DNA of 64,000 bases. Source: Mesostigma viride (Eukaryota; Streptophyta; Mesostigmatophyceae; Mesostigmatales; Mesostigmataceae). Each line of letters begins with the position of its first letter. Position 1 is the first letter of the stretch. The position numbers and the translations under genes are program-made. The stretch lies in contig RPFO01000359.1 in NCBI GenBank assembly GCA_009746045.1, positions 972,649-1,036,648 of the forward strand, read 5' to 3'. Positions 48,701 to 52,702 of the stretch are shown here, in pieces. The notes below the pieces were generated by a model that saw only the letters and a program-made list of their open reading frames with translations, ran no database searches and was not told where the DNA came from.

Positions 48701-49236
48701 CCCAGACATCCTGAAAAAAATGTGCCAAAAACTGGTGATTCGTAGGAGTTGGTGCGATGTTTCCATAATTCCCATGGGAAGGGAGGGAATAGGCAAGTTT
48801 CCAGGTGCATGCGGACAGCAACTGCGGCCTGCCAAACTATGTCAGCTCCTCAACCTGGGACCCTGGTTAGTCGCTTACCGTCCATGTGGTATGCCTTTGT
48901 GTATTGCAAACTAATGCAATACAATTTTTGAGATTTGCATGTGTCACATCAAGAAGTGCTTTCTGCTGGCAGTATGTGATTGCAGTTGTGTTCAAGTGGT
49001 CACTATTTTCCCAATCCATTTCTTTGGTGTTGACCATGCACTTCCAAGTTTCATGAGTTGTTTAGCTGGGCTGGGGCCCAACAGACGAAATCGTTCCTTT
49101 AACACTAAGAAATTATGCACAGTGTGTGCGTCCTAATGCTTCCATTTACCAGGAATACGAGAGAGCGGCTGCGCGCTTCGAGGACTTGGCGGTCAGCGTG
49201 CTCAACCAGTATGAGAGACAGAACGAAGCGCTTGAC
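15416..49236 (+). CDS. TRPM-type cation channel, N-terminal half (12 exons found, 3' end outside window)
   Basis: Exons 15416-15718, 15956-16017, 20708-20789, about 29401-29473, 29718-29801, 30363-30477, 31016-32570 (interrupted by a transposon), 36244-36371, 37112-37185, 38608-38735, 45200-45568 and 49153-49236 join with agreeing phases to 622 codons. The first part is the SLOG (LSDAT_euk) domain: LLISVTG, then [18 protein letters not shown], a G-x-x-x-x-VM turn, [23 protein letters not shown] and [14 protein letters not shown]. These follow the order of TRPM MHR1 (P-LLISVTGGA, GLV-AA--T-AWI-TGG, GSGR-AD). Next comes the MHR2-4 ankyrin-like region ([43 protein letters not shown]). In animals the SLOG domain binds ADP-ribose-like nucleotides and gates the channel. 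The pore is not in the window. The exon 4 acceptor is uncertain. Confidence 0.78.
15956..16017 (+). CDS. TRPM-like exon 2
   Basis: Acceptor GTGCAG, donor GTGAGT. Encodes [21 protein letters not shown], matching the conserved GLVKAA-TT-AWIITGG segment of TRPM proteins. Ends in phase 2. Confidence 0.82.
16820..16975. repeat. Dispersed repeat, copy 1
   Basis: Shares an ordered series of words (CGCAGATTA, AGCCTTTCCTG, CCATCGTC, CATGTCA, CGCG-ACAAAT-TA-GGACAT) with 58257-58400. Same strand; diverged but alignable by eye. Confidence 0.6.
17474..18854. mobile_element. Tigger/pogo-like DNA transposon, copy 1 (1381 bp)
   Basis: Ends are inverted repeats beginning CAGTCATACCCGCGTTAAGT and flanked by TA at 17472-17473 and 18855-18856, as for Tc1/mariner-pogo elements (Tigger ends start CAGGCATACC). 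The interior has repeated AAACAAACAAA/TTAATTAATTAACTCC blocks near 18246, 18296 and 18480. A short frame from 17812 ([15 protein letters not shown]) might be a dead transposase start, but nothing more survives. It lies in intron 2 of the channel gene. Confidence 0.8.
18857..20707. other. Channel intron 2, right part
   Basis: C-rich run near 18868-18890 and no recognisable exon. Many GCATGC words around 19790-20290. Confidence 0.45.
20708..20789 (+). CDS. TRPM-like exon 3
   Basis: Acceptor GTCCTGCAG, donor GTGCGT. The first base completes the second Gly of VTGG, then [11 protein letters not shown] follows. This fits the TRPM TGGT-x-x-GVM-x-x-VG turn. Ends phase 0 at QREF. The donor is chosen because it is the best GT in range and gives phase 0. 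Confidence 0.62.
20790..22398. other. Channel intron 3, left part
   Basis: No exon recognised. Includes a C-rich/CA-rich stretch (21456-21790) with many CCAACCC and CACCCC words and an AT-rich trinucleotide-like stretch around 21150-21420. Confidence 0.45.
22243..22300. repeat. Short tandem repeat of TGACAGATGACAGG units
   Basis: About four to five imperfect copies of a 14-base unit made from GACAGATGACAGGT. Confidence 0.85.
22725..22865. repeat. GGGGGT hexanucleotide tract
   Basis: About 22 imperfect units of GGGGGT (some GGGGT), ending in GGGGAT units. The sequence is strongly able to form G-quadruplexes. Confidence 0.95.
23723..23872. repeat. GGGGAT hexanucleotide tract
   Basis: Twenty-five perfect GGGGAT units in the position equivalent to the GGGGGT tract at 22725. 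Reading frames give Asp-Gly or Gly-Met repeats, which are artefacts. Confidence 0.97.
27492..27745. repeat. GGGGCT tract followed by GGCTGC tract
   Basis: About 17 GGGGCT units (27492-27591), a 75-base bridge rich in GGGGA and GCGATG, then about twelve GGCTGC units (27671-27745). It is the third copy of the hexamer locus in the duplicated module. Confidence 0.95.
28919..29400. other. Intron sequence, possibly with the start of channel exon 4
   Basis: The frame leading into 29401 is open from 29197 and contains [14 protein letters not shown] just before 29401. This resembles the conserved IGIAPWG segment of TRPM SLOG domains. Exon 4 may therefore begin earlier than 29401, but no acceptor here both has a pyrimidine tract and fits phase 0. 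Confidence 0.4.
29401..29473 (+). CDS. TRPM-like exon 4 (start uncertain)
   Basis: The chosen acceptor CCAACCAG has a good pyrimidine tract. Donor is GTGAGT. Encodes [24 protein letters not shown], ending phase 1. The E-x-x-LR-x-x-FE pattern matches the TRPM segment before the buried VP-x-V strand. Confidence 0.6.
29718..29801 (+). CDS. TRPM-like exon 5
   Basis: Acceptor CCTGCAG, donor GTAAGA. Encodes [20 protein letters not shown] and then FHAGAVLE. This is the P-V-x-x-V-x-x-GG strand and turn of the SLOG domain. Phase 1 in, phase 1 out. Confidence 0.82.
30363..30477 (+). CDS. TRPM-like exon 6
   Basis: Acceptor CTCTTCCAG, donor GTAAGG. Encodes [20 protein letters not shown] and [20 protein letters not shown]-x-AAD is the nucleotide-binding signature that ends the TRPM SLOG domain. 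Ends in phase 2. Confidence 0.84.
30598..30692. repeat. CCCG / CCCT tetranucleotide microsatellite
   Basis: About seven CCCG units then about sixteen CCCT units with small interruptions, within channel intron 6. Confidence 0.95.
31370..31377. repeat. hAT-1 target site duplication, left
   Basis: GTTATTGA, repeated exactly at 32561-32568. Confidence 0.92.
31378..32560. mobile_element. hAT transposon 1 (1183 bp), inserted in channel exon 7
   Basis: Termini CCGGGTTGG and CCAACCCGG are perfect inverted repeats, with a longer imperfect match inward (GTACGG). They resemble the CAGGGTTGGCAA type ends of hAT elements. An exact 8-bp duplication GTTATTGA flanks it, as expected for hAT. It carries a minus-strand fragment of transposase with a BED-type zinc finger. 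Near both ends are clusters of AATACGCG and TACGCGTATTATACG words. Confidence 0.9.
31666..32274 (-). CDS. hAT transposase N-terminal fragment with BED-like zinc finger
   Basis: ATG 32274; 202 residues. It contains [13 protein letters not shown] followed by a His (VRAHFAG) and a Cys (MLPC), a BED/C2HC-type DNA-binding finger. Later come [20 protein letters not shown] and SFKQMV, the pattern that follows the finger in hAT transposases (A-x-F-I-x-x-x-x-x-F-x-x-x-E-x-x-x-F). The RNase H-like catalytic domain and hAT dimerisation domain are absent, so this copy cannot transpose by itself. Confidence 0.8.
   Translation of the reverse strand: MPKKGPEWDFVVEKKEAVTDAVSNTTQYVSRMFCSFCNKNFSYKAGPISVFRVRAHFAGIAGEGMLPCDKIPPNIRSRFLRIANNKLQKSDGKKQHNLNRAMAEMGGAAPADLSSVPSKGQLSITKWLVPVDEKGVQLLAAEFFIENGIAFNAAESASFKQMVAGMIQYKGGHATPPSRSCVLCSLMHYYIVDGFPYNQFIN
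32561..32568. repeat. hAT-1 target site duplication, right
   Basis: GTTATTGA, immediately followed by AG and donor GTGCGT of the host exon. Confidence 0.92.
32750..33892. mobile_element. Tigger/pogo-like DNA transposon, copy 2 (1143 bp)
   Basis: Ends CAGTCATTCCCGCGTTACAT and the complement of CAGTCATTCCCGCTTTAAGT, flanked by TA (32748-32749 and 33893-33894). The left 130 and right 170 bases align with the ends of the 17474-18854 element. The middle differs and holds a nested inverted-repeat element. Confidence 0.8.
32962..33395. mobile_element. Nested inverted-repeat element inside Tigger-like copy 2
   Basis: Perfect terminal inverted repeats of about 25 bases starting TACCGTAGTGGTCAAGATCA. 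The same TGCGACCCAAAA motif recurs inside. Non-coding; a MITE by structure. Confidence 0.75.
33895..34539. other. Channel intron 7, no exon seen
   Basis: No coding signal or clear repeat. Confidence 0.45.
34545..35574. mobile_element. Foldback element: three hairpins joined by two inverted spacers
   Basis: Hairpins H1 34545-34760, H2 34950-35163 and H3 35361-35574 are each near-perfect palindromes of about 215 bp, with ends AGTTATTATAAATAGTGACG. The spacers 34761-34949 and 35164-35360 are inverted copies of each other (the right one has a few extra bases). The whole 1030 bp is therefore also one palindrome centred in H2. A 5-bp duplication GCCAG (34540-34544 and 35575-35579) flanks it. No protein is encoded; the frames seen are palindrome artefacts. 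Confidence 0.88.
35164..35202 (+). other. tRNA-like 3' half in foldback spacer (inverted copy at 34911-34949)
   Basis: Contains loop CTCGTAA, which looks like an anticodon loop with CGT, and GGGGTTCGAATCCCTG, a good T-arm with the B-box GGTTCGAATCC. No D-arm or matching 5' acceptor strand is present, since the palindrome H2 starts at its 5' side. It is not a functional tRNA gene. It could be a tRNA-derived pseudogene into which the hairpin inserted. Confidence 0.6.
35580..36243. other. Channel intron 7, right end
   Basis: No coding signal. A local repeat of GCGTCAGAC / GACGCGTCAG words near 35846-35920. Confidence 0.45.
36244..36371 (+). CDS. TRPM-like exon 8 (GC donor)
   Basis: Acceptor ATGCAACAG; donor is GCAAGT, a GC-AG intron with an otherwise ideal consensus. 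Encodes [34 protein letters not shown] and LELR, matching the TRPM MHR2 PAL-x-x-x-L-x-x-N-x-x-x-F pattern. Phase 0 in, phase 2 out. Confidence 0.78.
36374..37111. other. Channel intron 8
   Basis: No coding or repeat signal. Confidence 0.5.
37112..37185 (+). CDS. TRPM-like exon 9
   Basis: Acceptor ATAAACAG, donor GTGAGT. Encodes [21 protein letters not shown], completing the L-x-x-LY motif typical of the TRPM ankyrin-like region. Phase 2 in, phase 1 out. Confidence 0.75.
37188..38607. other. Channel intron 9
   Basis: No exon or repeat recognised. Ends in a C-rich tract (38582-38603) that serves as the pyrimidine tract of the exon 10 acceptor. Confidence 0.5.
38608..38735 (+). CDS. TRPM-like exon 10 (linker)
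   Basis: Acceptor CCCAAAG, donor GTGAGG. Encodes a polar, Ala/Thr/Glu-rich linker ending EFEPDLT. No family motif, so it is accepted only because both splice sites are good and phases fit on each side. Confidence 0.62.
38738..39621. other. Channel intron 10, left of the DIRS element
   Basis: No coding signal seen. Confidence 0.5.
39624..39755 (-). repeat. DIRS-1 split repeat B2 (132 bp)
   Basis: Identical by eye to 40170-40301; starts CTATTAACCGTGGAACTCCA. Confidence 0.9.
39789..40169 (-). repeat. DIRS-1 split repeat A2 (381 bp)
   Basis: Identical by eye to 44632-45012; ends with GTTCAGAGAACCCCGATT. Confidence 0.92.
40170..40301 (-). repeat. DIRS-1 split repeat B1 (132 bp)
   Basis: Same sequence as 39624-39755, directly adjoining A2. 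Confidence 0.9.
40378..40990 (-). CDS. DIRS-1 tyrosine recombinase, catalytic part (frameshifted from pol)
   Basis: The frame is open from 41214, but homology joins the pol frame near the G10 run (40981-40990). The catalytic set is visible: Arg in [11 protein letters not shown], His-x-x-Arg in [11 protein letters not shown], Trp in HRGRWRSS and the nucleophile Tyr in VAHYVGLH. It cuts and joins the circular cDNA intermediate to the genome. The one-base frame change at a ten-base homopolymer is either a sequencing or assembly error, a real mutation or recoding. Confidence 0.85.
40911..43454 (-). CDS. DIRS-1 pol: reverse transcriptase, RNase H, 2A-like site, recombinase start
   Basis: Likely start is ATG 43454, 48 bases after gag. 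Reverse transcriptase motifs are [34 protein letters not shown] and the catalytic [11 protein letters not shown] near 42360, with TIDD in place of YxDD as in other DIRS elements. RNase H follows with [27 protein letters not shown] and ADGPSRG. At about residues 709-716 lies GVHPNPGP. The remaining residues are the N-terminal core-binding part of a tyrosine recombinase ([16 protein letters not shown]). This frame runs out after a G10 run at 40981-40990, beyond which the recombinase continues in another frame. Confidence 0.85.
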   Translation of the reverse strand: MPLSTTWGRVRSARRRQRATRRRRTFTLQHKVITWLNWLWHGGADPPPKSGGACSRGTAEALKRVKKHCEWYSRRVTGVATGPAEGSDLIYGKCNKYEQLVAERVSLPKREVAGKAKLLDLLALRPSWREVYASEANCIKPEVAASARYWNVPAPSRGCTMAEWGKLMGRAADVGMVEFRETRPKWVDGCFGVAKGVGELRLIVNKKLGNALWVDPPKTVLPHLGIYSEVYIKGRCYTAKSDLVSYYYTIQVPEWWWDYQGLPDVWSTDVGLPGRRRRVWPVLKVLAMGHSHAVALGEAIHEMVLYATGALDPRRQVNRLTSVGELTVLRNAWGNPTALAIEYKEESTREMQIDLEDPPAPMVSITIDDLVVSNGRTCEAVNRLIASAIEDGYAPNNLVPSKDKTIMASPEGEDELEALGVVHRRDGVLEPTAKQLTLVVAHTRVLLERGRATAEALAAVVGRWVWLQMLSRTCLSIWQQSFKFINLKGWGQRTRPLWQGVRDELECAMALAPMLRVDRGAALAPVVVASDASSFGQGVVYAEMAPAEVTELARAREVRGYPTLLTPGEAMYAGPRPLTKAAEKAIIHGRWRVGIKSRWRDSTMHINEKEVRAAVKGVERSARNLGTWGKRVVRLVDSTAALGCLAKGRSSSYRLNKQCRRLCALTLVTGSRSQWVWTPSELQPADGPSRGLSMAASVAGWVRDLTREGVHPNPGPRLGASYLTLLEGKVKPATLMVYHRGLRSFFAWWASRRGRVGSLLRGLTIEEYYCEYVAWAHSRCYSRQLCVNALMGLNLYFPREVRDWALARSVLAGWRTLAPPRAPPPFHGRLRLRLLVLWCSSGSLVRL
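41307..41327 (-). other. 2A-like peptide motif in DIRS-1 pol (VHPNPGP)
   Basis: Encodes VHPNPGP between RNase H and recombinase. The canonical ribosome-skipping 2A core is D-V/I-E-x-N-P-G-P. Here NPGP is intact, the Glu is His and the Asp is Gly. The same position in DIRS-2 reads DVHPNPGP. Confidence 0.6.
43502..44560 (-). CDS. DIRS-1 gag-like protein
   Basis: ATG 44560, 352 residues, the first ORF after repeat A1. Basic N-terminus (KPGRKPG), an acidic/Lys-rich low-complexity centre ([11 protein letters not shown], residues about 175-190), then a helical C-terminal half starting TKGVTLP and ending in a GWK[20 protein letters not shown] block. The DIRS-2 gag-like ORF has the same TKGV start and a similar ending (GWKGTPSAMLP, LASPAVRAA), so the domain is conserved between the two elements. 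No zinc knuckle. Confidence 0.75.
   Translation of the reverse strand: MPKPGRKPGSTGAGKQLPKANPEVPTATKQTGKGRLGWPTQKKRLHQELSTCSGLPEVCAAFEAVLGTDWVTTVSRWSAAQLESVVGLLVDHVDGPEILAAADPNEALVAALQSARDLADSDEEEMQPPRRPTKGAKKGTKKVGSPAPSKGKAAGDVREQLLELAAIIGKQGQAGKEEEEEEESEEEDFLTKLKDALAGADGASRKPKKTKGVTLPTRAQVVNWRVQERVLPEVLEDANDNGGGIKSWIMATRQGGWRNQESRKVVMNIALAMDTLFKELGPAAGELAGVEYLMRVVAAMLLVESQGSGGWKVAGHLLALKEDASLVSNPAMKMALQSATMMEKLGKAQQTK
44632..45012 (-). repeat. DIRS-1 split repeat A1 (381 bp)
   Basis: Terminal copy upstream of gag on the coding strand. Should contain the promoter. Confidence 0.9.
45013..45199. other. Channel intron 10, right end
   Basis: Short intron remainder ending in CCCGCTGCAG. Confidence 0.6.
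45200..45568 (+). CDS. TRPM-like exon 11
   Basis: Acceptor CCGCTGCAG, donor GTAAGG, 123 codons, phase 0 both ends. Encodes [33 protein letters not shown] and [20 protein letters not shown]. The first hydrophobic block matches the TRPM D-L-x-x-WA-x-x-x-R-x-x-LA-x-x-x-W motif and the second its A-L-x-A-x-x-x-x-x-LA-E block. A charged insert of Asp, Lys and Glu (about 45405-45485) separates them. Confidence 0.82.
46382..46457. repeat. Inverted repeat (23-bp perfect arms) inside hAT-2
   Basis: Arms begin CATTCACGCCTTAAGTTGGG and its complement around a 30-base centre. It looks like a miniature element nested in hAT-2. Confidence 0.75.
46509..46576. repeat. Two adjacent hairpins inside hAT-2
   Basis: 46509-46528 is a perfect palindrome (CAGTGCGATA and complement). 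46539-46553 pairs with 46562-46576 (GGTGGCGCGGCGCTC) around an eight-base loop. Confidence 0.8.
48082..49152. other. Channel intron 11, right part
   Basis: No exon or repeat recognised. Confidence 0.5.
49153..49236 (+). CDS. TRPM-like exon 12 (last one in the window)
   Basis: Acceptor TTTACCAG, donor GTACGT, 28 codons, phase 0 both ends. Encodes [20 protein letters not shown] and ERQNEALD. This fits the EEYE-x-x-A-x-x-x-x-x-x-x-Y-x-x-DE-x-A helix that precedes the TRPM transmembrane region. The next exons must lie beyond the two retrotransposons, to the right of 64000. Confidence 0.78.
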
Positions 49237-50040
49237 GTACGTGGCCGTTTTGCCTCCCATTTATTGAGAAACAATCAAGCTCGGCATGCAACTCGTCTCA
49301 AACCACTTTAACCCTTCAATTGTGTCAACTGGAACCACCAGAACAGACTGAGCATGGGTATCTTAGTAAGTATGAGAGTATCTAGCCAAATAACATTTTC
49401 TGGCCCACCCTTGGAACCAAGGATGCTTTTACATCAAATAACTTTGGGGTCATGTCATTGGTCACATATCTATGCCCCACAGCTGCTATAAATAGCACCC
49501 TCCCCAAGGGGGTACGGTGCAGATGGGGTTCAAGAGATATATAATGCAATATGGACCATTTCTCAAAATTTACTGACCCTGGCCCTTTGAGGGGAGTTTA
49601 AGACAATCACAGGCATGCCATAGATGCATTCACAACATGACATGCCATAGAACTGCACAGGCTAGCTAGCATTCTGCCCAAAATAGCTCAGACCGTTATA
49701 ACGGGGGCAGTTATTTTGGGGTGTTTTGCTAGCACTACCGTATAGGCATTCAATTCCAACGTGGCACAAAACGTCATAGATGGCCATACATGGATTCCCA
49801 AACACATTTCCAGCTTAAAAATCACAACAGCATGCTATACAACAAGTATAAAGCTTGTGCCAAGGCCCAAAACCAAGCGTGGAACGGGTTCACAAGGAGC
49901 TGCATTATCAATGCATCCAACACACTATAAAGCAATTCCAATGATTGGCAATGATAGAAAAAACAAAAGAGCTAACCTCGTTATGCTTCCATGCAAGCAG
50001 GCCCCGGCCATTCATGTTTCTTGCATGCACTATGGACGCA
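49237..50040. other. Channel intron 12, left part
   Basis: No coding signal or clear repeat. Confidence 0.5.
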
Positions 50041-50045
50041 CAAGC

Positions 50046-50661
50046 AGTTAACGTAAAGGATTTACGTTAGATGGATAGAGATTGTTACGCTCTTTCCAAC
50101 GGCACCTTGAACGCCTCATTTGGTTAAGGAACGTAAAAGTTATGACGTTTCCTAGGCTGTGCCGACAGTACCCGGCGCGCCACTGTGGGCGCGTACGGAC
50201 ACAGGATGTACAAGTGTCACTTTGATAGTCCGCAGGACGTTGACAGGACTTGTACAGGACTTGATGGTCAATTGATAGGTAGGCGCACTGTAGCGCGCCA
50301 GGACCTATGAGACAATTGATGCTGACTAGTGTACGGATAGGTCCACAGGACTAGCCGTATGGACAATTGATAGATCTGCGCGCCAAAGGCGTGCCAGAGT
50401 CTGTGTAATCAATTGATTGACAGTTCAGCTGTGACAGTGCAGCTGAATACTTGGACGCGTCCCTAGCAAGCTATATGTGTGACTTGGTCGCACCGGGACG
50501 CTAGCTCTTGCGTGCACGCTCTCTTGGCATAACGACCCTGTCGTCTGTGCTACGTGCAGTCTCGGACTTGACGTGACTTACGTCTGTGTTTGCTCATTAT
50601 AATAAAGGCAACTTTCCTGCAAGAGCCATGGATTCCCTCGGTGGTAAACTCTCATTCAACT
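50046..50661 (+). repeat. Copia 5' LTR (616 bp)
   Basis: Begins AGTTAACG and ends TTCAACT, so the ends are AGTT/AACT rather than the usual TG/CA. TATAATAAAG at 50598-50607 is a likely TATA box, placing the RNA start close to the LTR end. GTAAAC at 50644-50649 could serve as a splice donor. Confidence 0.93.
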
Positions 50662-50688
50662 CGTATTACAATCTTCGTACCAAGAAAA

Positions 50689-51474
50689 ATGCCGGACTCG
50701 ATGGAGTTCCGCATTCCGAGGGATTCTGAAATTTTGGGCAGTCCAGCGGACATCGCCGAATCTCCGGCTGGTCCTTCGACGACTCCTGTTCGTGAAGATC
50801 GTCCGGTTCTTAATCCGGCGTGGCAGCGTGTTGTTGACCAGGCGGTAGCGTCCAGTGCGGAGCTACGCGCTCAGCAGCAGGCACTGCTGCAAAACCTACG
50901 ACTGCCGCCCCCGCCTCCGCAACCTTCGATTGTTTCGGGGTTTCGCGATTACCTTGATTCCATTCGAGCTTTGCTCGCGGACTTCGAGGTCCATACCCGG
51001 GCGGGGTTGCAAGCGCCCAGCGCGGTTGCCGAGGTCTCTGAGGAGATCGACAACGCGGTTTCATCGCTTACAGGTTACCAGCGCAATCTCGCTAACTGGC
51101 TGTCGGTTCGTTCGGGCGTCATTCCGACGATTACGACCAACCTGTTTCAAGACCTTGCGATTCTGCAGTTGCTGTCGCGAGGCTTCCGGACGCGTGAGCG
51201 GCAATTGCTGCTCAATCTTGTCGCGTTCTTGTCTGCATTGCGAGAGTGGGCGCCGGACGGGTGGGATTTTCTAACGATTCTTACCAACCCGCTCCGCATC
51301 GTCACCCGCCGCCGTCGTCGCCGCATTGATCCGGTGACGGGACGTCGGTTGGACCCCATCGTCATCGAAACTCCGGTGACGATTGAGGTTGGGCAAGGCC
51401 AGGAGGCGCCTGCGCCTGTCGCCAACGATCCAATTTACGACTACGACTACTGCGATTTTCGTGGTCTCGACTGA
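50689..51474 (+). CDS. Extra ORF of the Copia element upstream of gag, unrecognised
   Basis: ATG 50689 lies 27 bases inside the LTR boundary; 261 residues. The frame is open upstream into the LTR but without a methionine. The N-terminus is acidic/Pro-rich, the middle helical (VDQAVASSAELRAQQQALLQ; LFQDLAILQLLSRGF), then a very basic VTRRRRRRIDPVTGRRLDP and an acidic aromatic tail (YDYDYCDF). No known domain is recognised. It is richer in CG than gag and pol and ends before an acceptor-like TTTTGTTTTCCAG at 51544-51556, so a spliced RNA could skip it. Confidence 0.6.
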   Translation: MPDSMEFRIPRDSEILGSPADIAESPAGPSTTPVREDRPVLNPAWQRVVDQAVASSAELRAQQQALLQNLRLPPPPPQPSIVSGFRDYLDSIRALLADFEVHTRAGLQAPSAVAEVSEEIDNAVSSLTGYQRNLANWLSVRSGVIPTITTNLFQDLAILQLLSRGFRTRERQLLLNLVAFLSALREWAPDGWDFLTILTNPLRIVTRRRRRRIDPVTGRRLDPIVIETPVTIEVGQGQEAPAPVANDPIYDYDYCDFRGLD

Positions 51475-51596
51475 ATTCGGCATGGTGGCGCGGTCGGCAC
51501 CGGGGCAGGCGGCTTTTTGACAGATTGTACATATCTACCTGTCTTTTGTTTTCCAGCTGCTTAGCTCAGGGCCATACACAGCTAGTGTAGTTTACC

Positions 51597-52702
51597 ATGG
51601 CTGAGGGACGCCGTAGCAAGGGCCTAGCCAGTGGGAATAATAATGGGGGTGCTGGTAGCGGGACCGCTCACGTAGATGACGTGGGGGTTACCGGCGAGAT
51701 TACCAATGTGCCTATTAATAATAATACACATGCTGTCTCTGGATATGATCTCACCACACAGGGTCTCCTTATTGTTAATCAGCTGCAACCTGTCACTTCA
51801 GACTCAAAGCCAAAGCAGGCAGAGGAGTTTGTGGAAGGACTAGAGGGGTTTCCAAGCTTGTACGGGGTACAAACTATTATCAGATCTGGATAGGCAGCCA
51901 GACTTTTGGCAAGTGCACAGATCAGATTAAAGACCTCACTAGAGAGTGCAAGAAGGCCAACAAGGCCTGGGCAGTCTACGTGGCAGAGCTGAGGGAGCTG
52001 CTAGAGGATCAACGGAAGAAAGTGGGGATCCATTGGCAGGATAAATACCAAGGGTGGGAGGTTAAGGGAGACCTTATCCAGAACTTCCTCAATTATTGTA
52101 AAATGGTTGAGGAGGGCAGGGCTCACGGCTTCAATGTCGCTGACAGCATAGCCCTGACAAACTGGCTCAAGGTTTCTGGGCTGGACAAGGCAACACGTGG
52201 CTCTTTAAAGGTCATGTGTGCCCCACACTCTACCCTCAAGGCCTACAAGGTCATAATCAAACAAGCACTCGAGGCAGAGGAGCTGTTTGAGGGTGGAATG
52301 CCAGCTGTGAAGGCTACCCACGCAGGTGGGCGTGCCCAGGGGGGCTCCAAGACGTCTGAGGCTGACAGAAGCCAAGGAGGACGTGGGGGCAACCACAACA
52401 AGCGGAAGGCCAACCATTCACCCGACCCTGACGGGCAATCACATGCCAAGTCGGTGTTCAGGAGGGTGGGTGGTAAGCCCAGGCAGGGTAACGCGCCTGA
52501 CAACGGGGGAGGAGGCCAGGGCAAGTCAAAGATCCAGTGCTACCTGTGCAAGGGGTGGGGGCACATCAAGAAGGAGTGTCCCAGCTTCAAGAAGACCCAG
52601 GGCCAGGGCAGCAACAAGAAAAACAACAACAAGAACAACAACAAGTCCCAGGCAGGCCAGCCTTCAAAGGGCAGTCAGCAAGAAGACAACAAGGAGCAGT
52701 GA
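51597..52702 (+). CDS. Copia gag with zinc knuckle (one frameshift)
   Basis: ATG 51597 opens a frame that stops at 51893, but homology moves to another frame somewhere in 51790-51875. There KLVRGTNYYQIW matches the conserved L-x-G-x-NY-x-x-W start of Copia gag (DUF4219/UBN2 type). The second frame continues to 52702 with CYLCKGWGHIKKEC, a C-x2-C-x4-H-x4-C RNA-binding knuckle, and a Lys/Asn/Gln-rich tail. It forms the particle and packages RNA. The gag frame ends at TGA 52700-52702, and pol is open in the same frame directly after. Confidence 0.8.
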
